Shown: positions 62,947-64,000 of the stretch, piece after piece | Layout: each line of letters starts with the position of its first letter | How positions within the stretch are numbered: position 1 is the stretch's first letter | Source of the DNA: Streptomyces kronopolitis | GTDB lineage: Bacteria; Actinomycetota; Actinomycetes; Streptomycetales; Streptomycetaceae | Direction of reading: 5' to 3' | Assembly (NCBI RefSeq): GCF_014646275.1 | Contig: NZ_BMND01000001.1 | Coordinates: forward strand, 62,001 to 126,000 | DNA length: 64,000 nt | Notes under the pieces: model-generated | What the model was told of the DNA's origin: nothing | Database searches by the model: none | The model's input: only the letters and a program-made list of their open reading frames with translations | Translations under genes and position numbers: made by a program

Positions 62947-63174
62947 CTAGCGGAAGAGCGCGGCCAGCCGCCGCAGCAACCGGGACAGCAGGCACCCGCG
63001 GGTGCGGGACGCGCTGCCGGGGGCGGCGGACGCCGGATCGTCCGGCGGGGAAGCCGGGCTCTCCGGCGTCCGGGGCGCGGTCTCGTCGGCGGGTGCGGAC
63101 CGGGGGTGCGGTGCGCTGCGCCGGGCTTCGGCACGGACGAGCGCGCCGAGCGCGGCGAAGACGTCGAGGGGCAT
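62947..63174 (-). CDS. Small hypothetical protein
   Basis: 75 residues from the ATG at 63174, set by AGGAGAG seven bases upstream. N-terminal helix PLDVFAALGALVRAEARR, Pro/Ser/Ala-rich middle, and a basic C-terminal helix LLSRLLRRLAALFR. No family recognised. Codon bias fits coding; the amphipathic ends suggest membrane or nucleic-acid contact, unproven. Confidence 0.55.
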   Translation of the reverse strand: MPLDVFAALGALVRAEARRSAPHPRSAPADETAPRTPESPASPPDDPASAAPGSASRTRGCLLSRLLRRLAALFR

Positions 63175-63275
63175 GCCATCTCTCCTGCGGTGGAAGTCCT
63201 GAACGCTGACGGCAGCAGGCCGCACTCACCCCAAGTCCCGTGAGGGAGAGGGAAGTTGAGTGCGACCGGGCGCGC

Positions 63276-63713
63276 TCAGCAGCGCAGGACGGCCACGTGC
63301 TTCGGCGCGGCAGGAGCGGCGGCCGTCAGGACCGCCGAGAAAGAGGTGCCCCCCGGGGCCGGGCCGATCTCCGTCACGGGAGAGTCCCCGAGCGTCTTGC
63401 CGCCGGGGCCGGTGGGCAGATGCGGGCGCGCATGGCAGACCGTCGCGTCGCACAGGCGCCGCACGCCGCTGCCCGGATGCCTGCCCCCGTCCTCGTCCGA
63501 CGCGAGCACCGGCCCCGCGGGCAGGCACGGTCCTTCGGCCGGGGCGGCGGCGGGGGAGGCGGGACGGAGCGGGCAGCCGGCGGGATCGAGGGCCGGTCCG
63601 TGCGCCCAGCAGGGCGTCAGCGTGGCGAACAGCAGGGCCAGCAGTGCCAGGAGCAGCGGCACGCGCCGGCCGCCCCGTGCCGCCGGGCGGTCTGTGCTGA
63701 CGCCGTCGCGCAT
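63276..63713 (-). CDS. Secreted or membrane-anchored hypothetical protein
   Basis: 145 residues from the ATG at 63713 with GGAG upstream. A basic N-terminus and one hydrophobic segment (VPLLLALLALLFATLTPCWA) end in Pro-Cys-Trp-Ala, which could be a signal cleavage site. The exported part is Pro/Gly/Ala-rich with six cysteines (Cys in AGCPLRP, GPCLPAG, RLCDATVCHA, LRC-end). No family recognised. The even cysteine pattern hints at disulfides. Confidence 0.6.
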   Translation of the reverse strand: MRDGVSTDRPAARGGRRVPLLLALLALLFATLTPCWAHGPALDPAGCPLRPASPAAAPAEGPCLPAGPVLASDEDGGRHPGSGVRRLCDATVCHARPHLPTGPGGKTLGDSPVTEIGPAPGGTSFSAVLTAAAPAAPKHVAVLRC

Positions 63714-63902
63714 GCGGAGCTCCCACCCTCTTCCGTCAGGGGATCCCCTGGAAGTGGGTCGGACAGTCCCGATACGCCGCAAGAGCCGACAAAAACACCC
63801 GTTCCGGGTAGGCGCTCGCACAGATGCCCCGCGCCCTTGTTCACGCCCCCTCGGTGGCGGCGCGGCACCGGCCGCCCCGGGCCGTCCCGCGGTCCGCGGG
63901 GG

Positions 63903-64000
63903 TCAGCGCCGCCGGCCCCCGCGCTTCGCGTCGGGGTCCTCGCTCGCATACCGCCCGTGGTAGTGCGCGTACCGCTCCAGCGGTTCGCCCTCCAGGCTCC
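63903..64000 (-). CDS. C-terminal end of a gene cut by the window edge
   Basis: The minus strand is open from the right edge to a TGA at 63903-63905, giving 31 residues that end in a basic tail (PDAKRGGRRR after LERYAHYHGRYASED). Codon choice is typical. Too short to identify. Confidence 0.5.
   Translation of the reverse strand, partial: SLEGEPLERYAHYHGRYASEDPDAKRGGRRR

Overview
This 64 kb window is GC-rich actinobacterial DNA, almost certainly a Streptomyces chromosome. Evidence: strong third-position GC bias that produces long spurious open frames on the opposite strand, frequent GTG starts, 1-4 nt translational overlaps, actinobacterial lipoproteins, and families typical of the genus (DUF6381, DUF6328, DUF1876, FUSC exporters, GAF-PAS-SpoIIE-HATPase phosphatases, SUKH-4 proteins). 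I see no rRNA, tRNA, insertion sequence, integrase, CRISPR array or biosynthetic core enzyme.

Layout. (1) 1-1277: an amino-acid permease cut by the window edge, overlapping a GntR/FCD regulator. (2) 1376-6821: a CitA/CitB-type two-component system divergent from an NMT1/SsuA-type ABC importer, with an inverted repeat between them. (3) 6898-15160: small stress-type membrane proteins, a ClpC-like unfoldase and a FUSC exporter divergent from a PadR regulator. (4) 15221-25020: ten genes that reproduce the core of the KstR2 regulon for steroid C/D-ring catabolism: paired acyl-CoA dehydrogenases, a short-chain dehydrogenase (SDR), a FadA6-like thiolase, IpdC, IpdB, IpdA, EchA20 and two more SDRs. 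A near-canonical KstR2-type box lies in each of the two divergent promoter regions. (5) 25109-26599: UdgB-type uracil-DNA glycosylase and an FMN split-barrel protein. (6) 26848-35675: a polymorphic-toxin operon. A 1668-residue protein has a WXG100/CpnT-like N-terminus, a long Ser/Gly/Pro/His linker with 25 hexapeptide repeats, a papain-like glutamine-deamidase domain and a terminal deaminase domain. It is followed by an NTPase/SUKH-4 protein and a deaminase-fold/SUKH-4 protein.

(7) 36258-45922: a collagen-to-hydroxyproline catabolic island. It holds a secreted M9 collagenase, an Xaa-Pro aminopeptidase, 4-hydroxyproline 2-epimerase, a three-part D-hydroxyproline dehydrogenase, a DapA-family deaminase and a GntR/FCD regulator. 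Related GTGTGACAT-type elements overlap the probable -10 region at four promoters, suggesting one locally controlled regulon from extracellular collagen to central metabolism. (8) 46017-49183: a GH65 phosphorylase with beta-phosphoglucomutase. (9) 49289-54548, plus an alcohol dehydrogenase at 61834: a dormancy/hypoxia-like group (two double-Usp proteins, PPK2, nicotinate phosphoribosyltransferase, DUF1876, a Rv1733c-like membrane protein). (10) 54635-61638: an ArsP-like permease, then a xylose-type ABC importer translationally coupled to a GAF-PAS-GAF-SpoIIE-HATPase regulator. (11) 62947-64000: small uncharacterised proteins and a gene cut by the right edge.

The two loci most worth follow-up are the dual-warhead toxin operon with its deaminase-SUKH partner and the collagen/hydroxyproline regulon with a shared operator. 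All family assignments come from reading the translated sequence and memory of the families; no database search was run.
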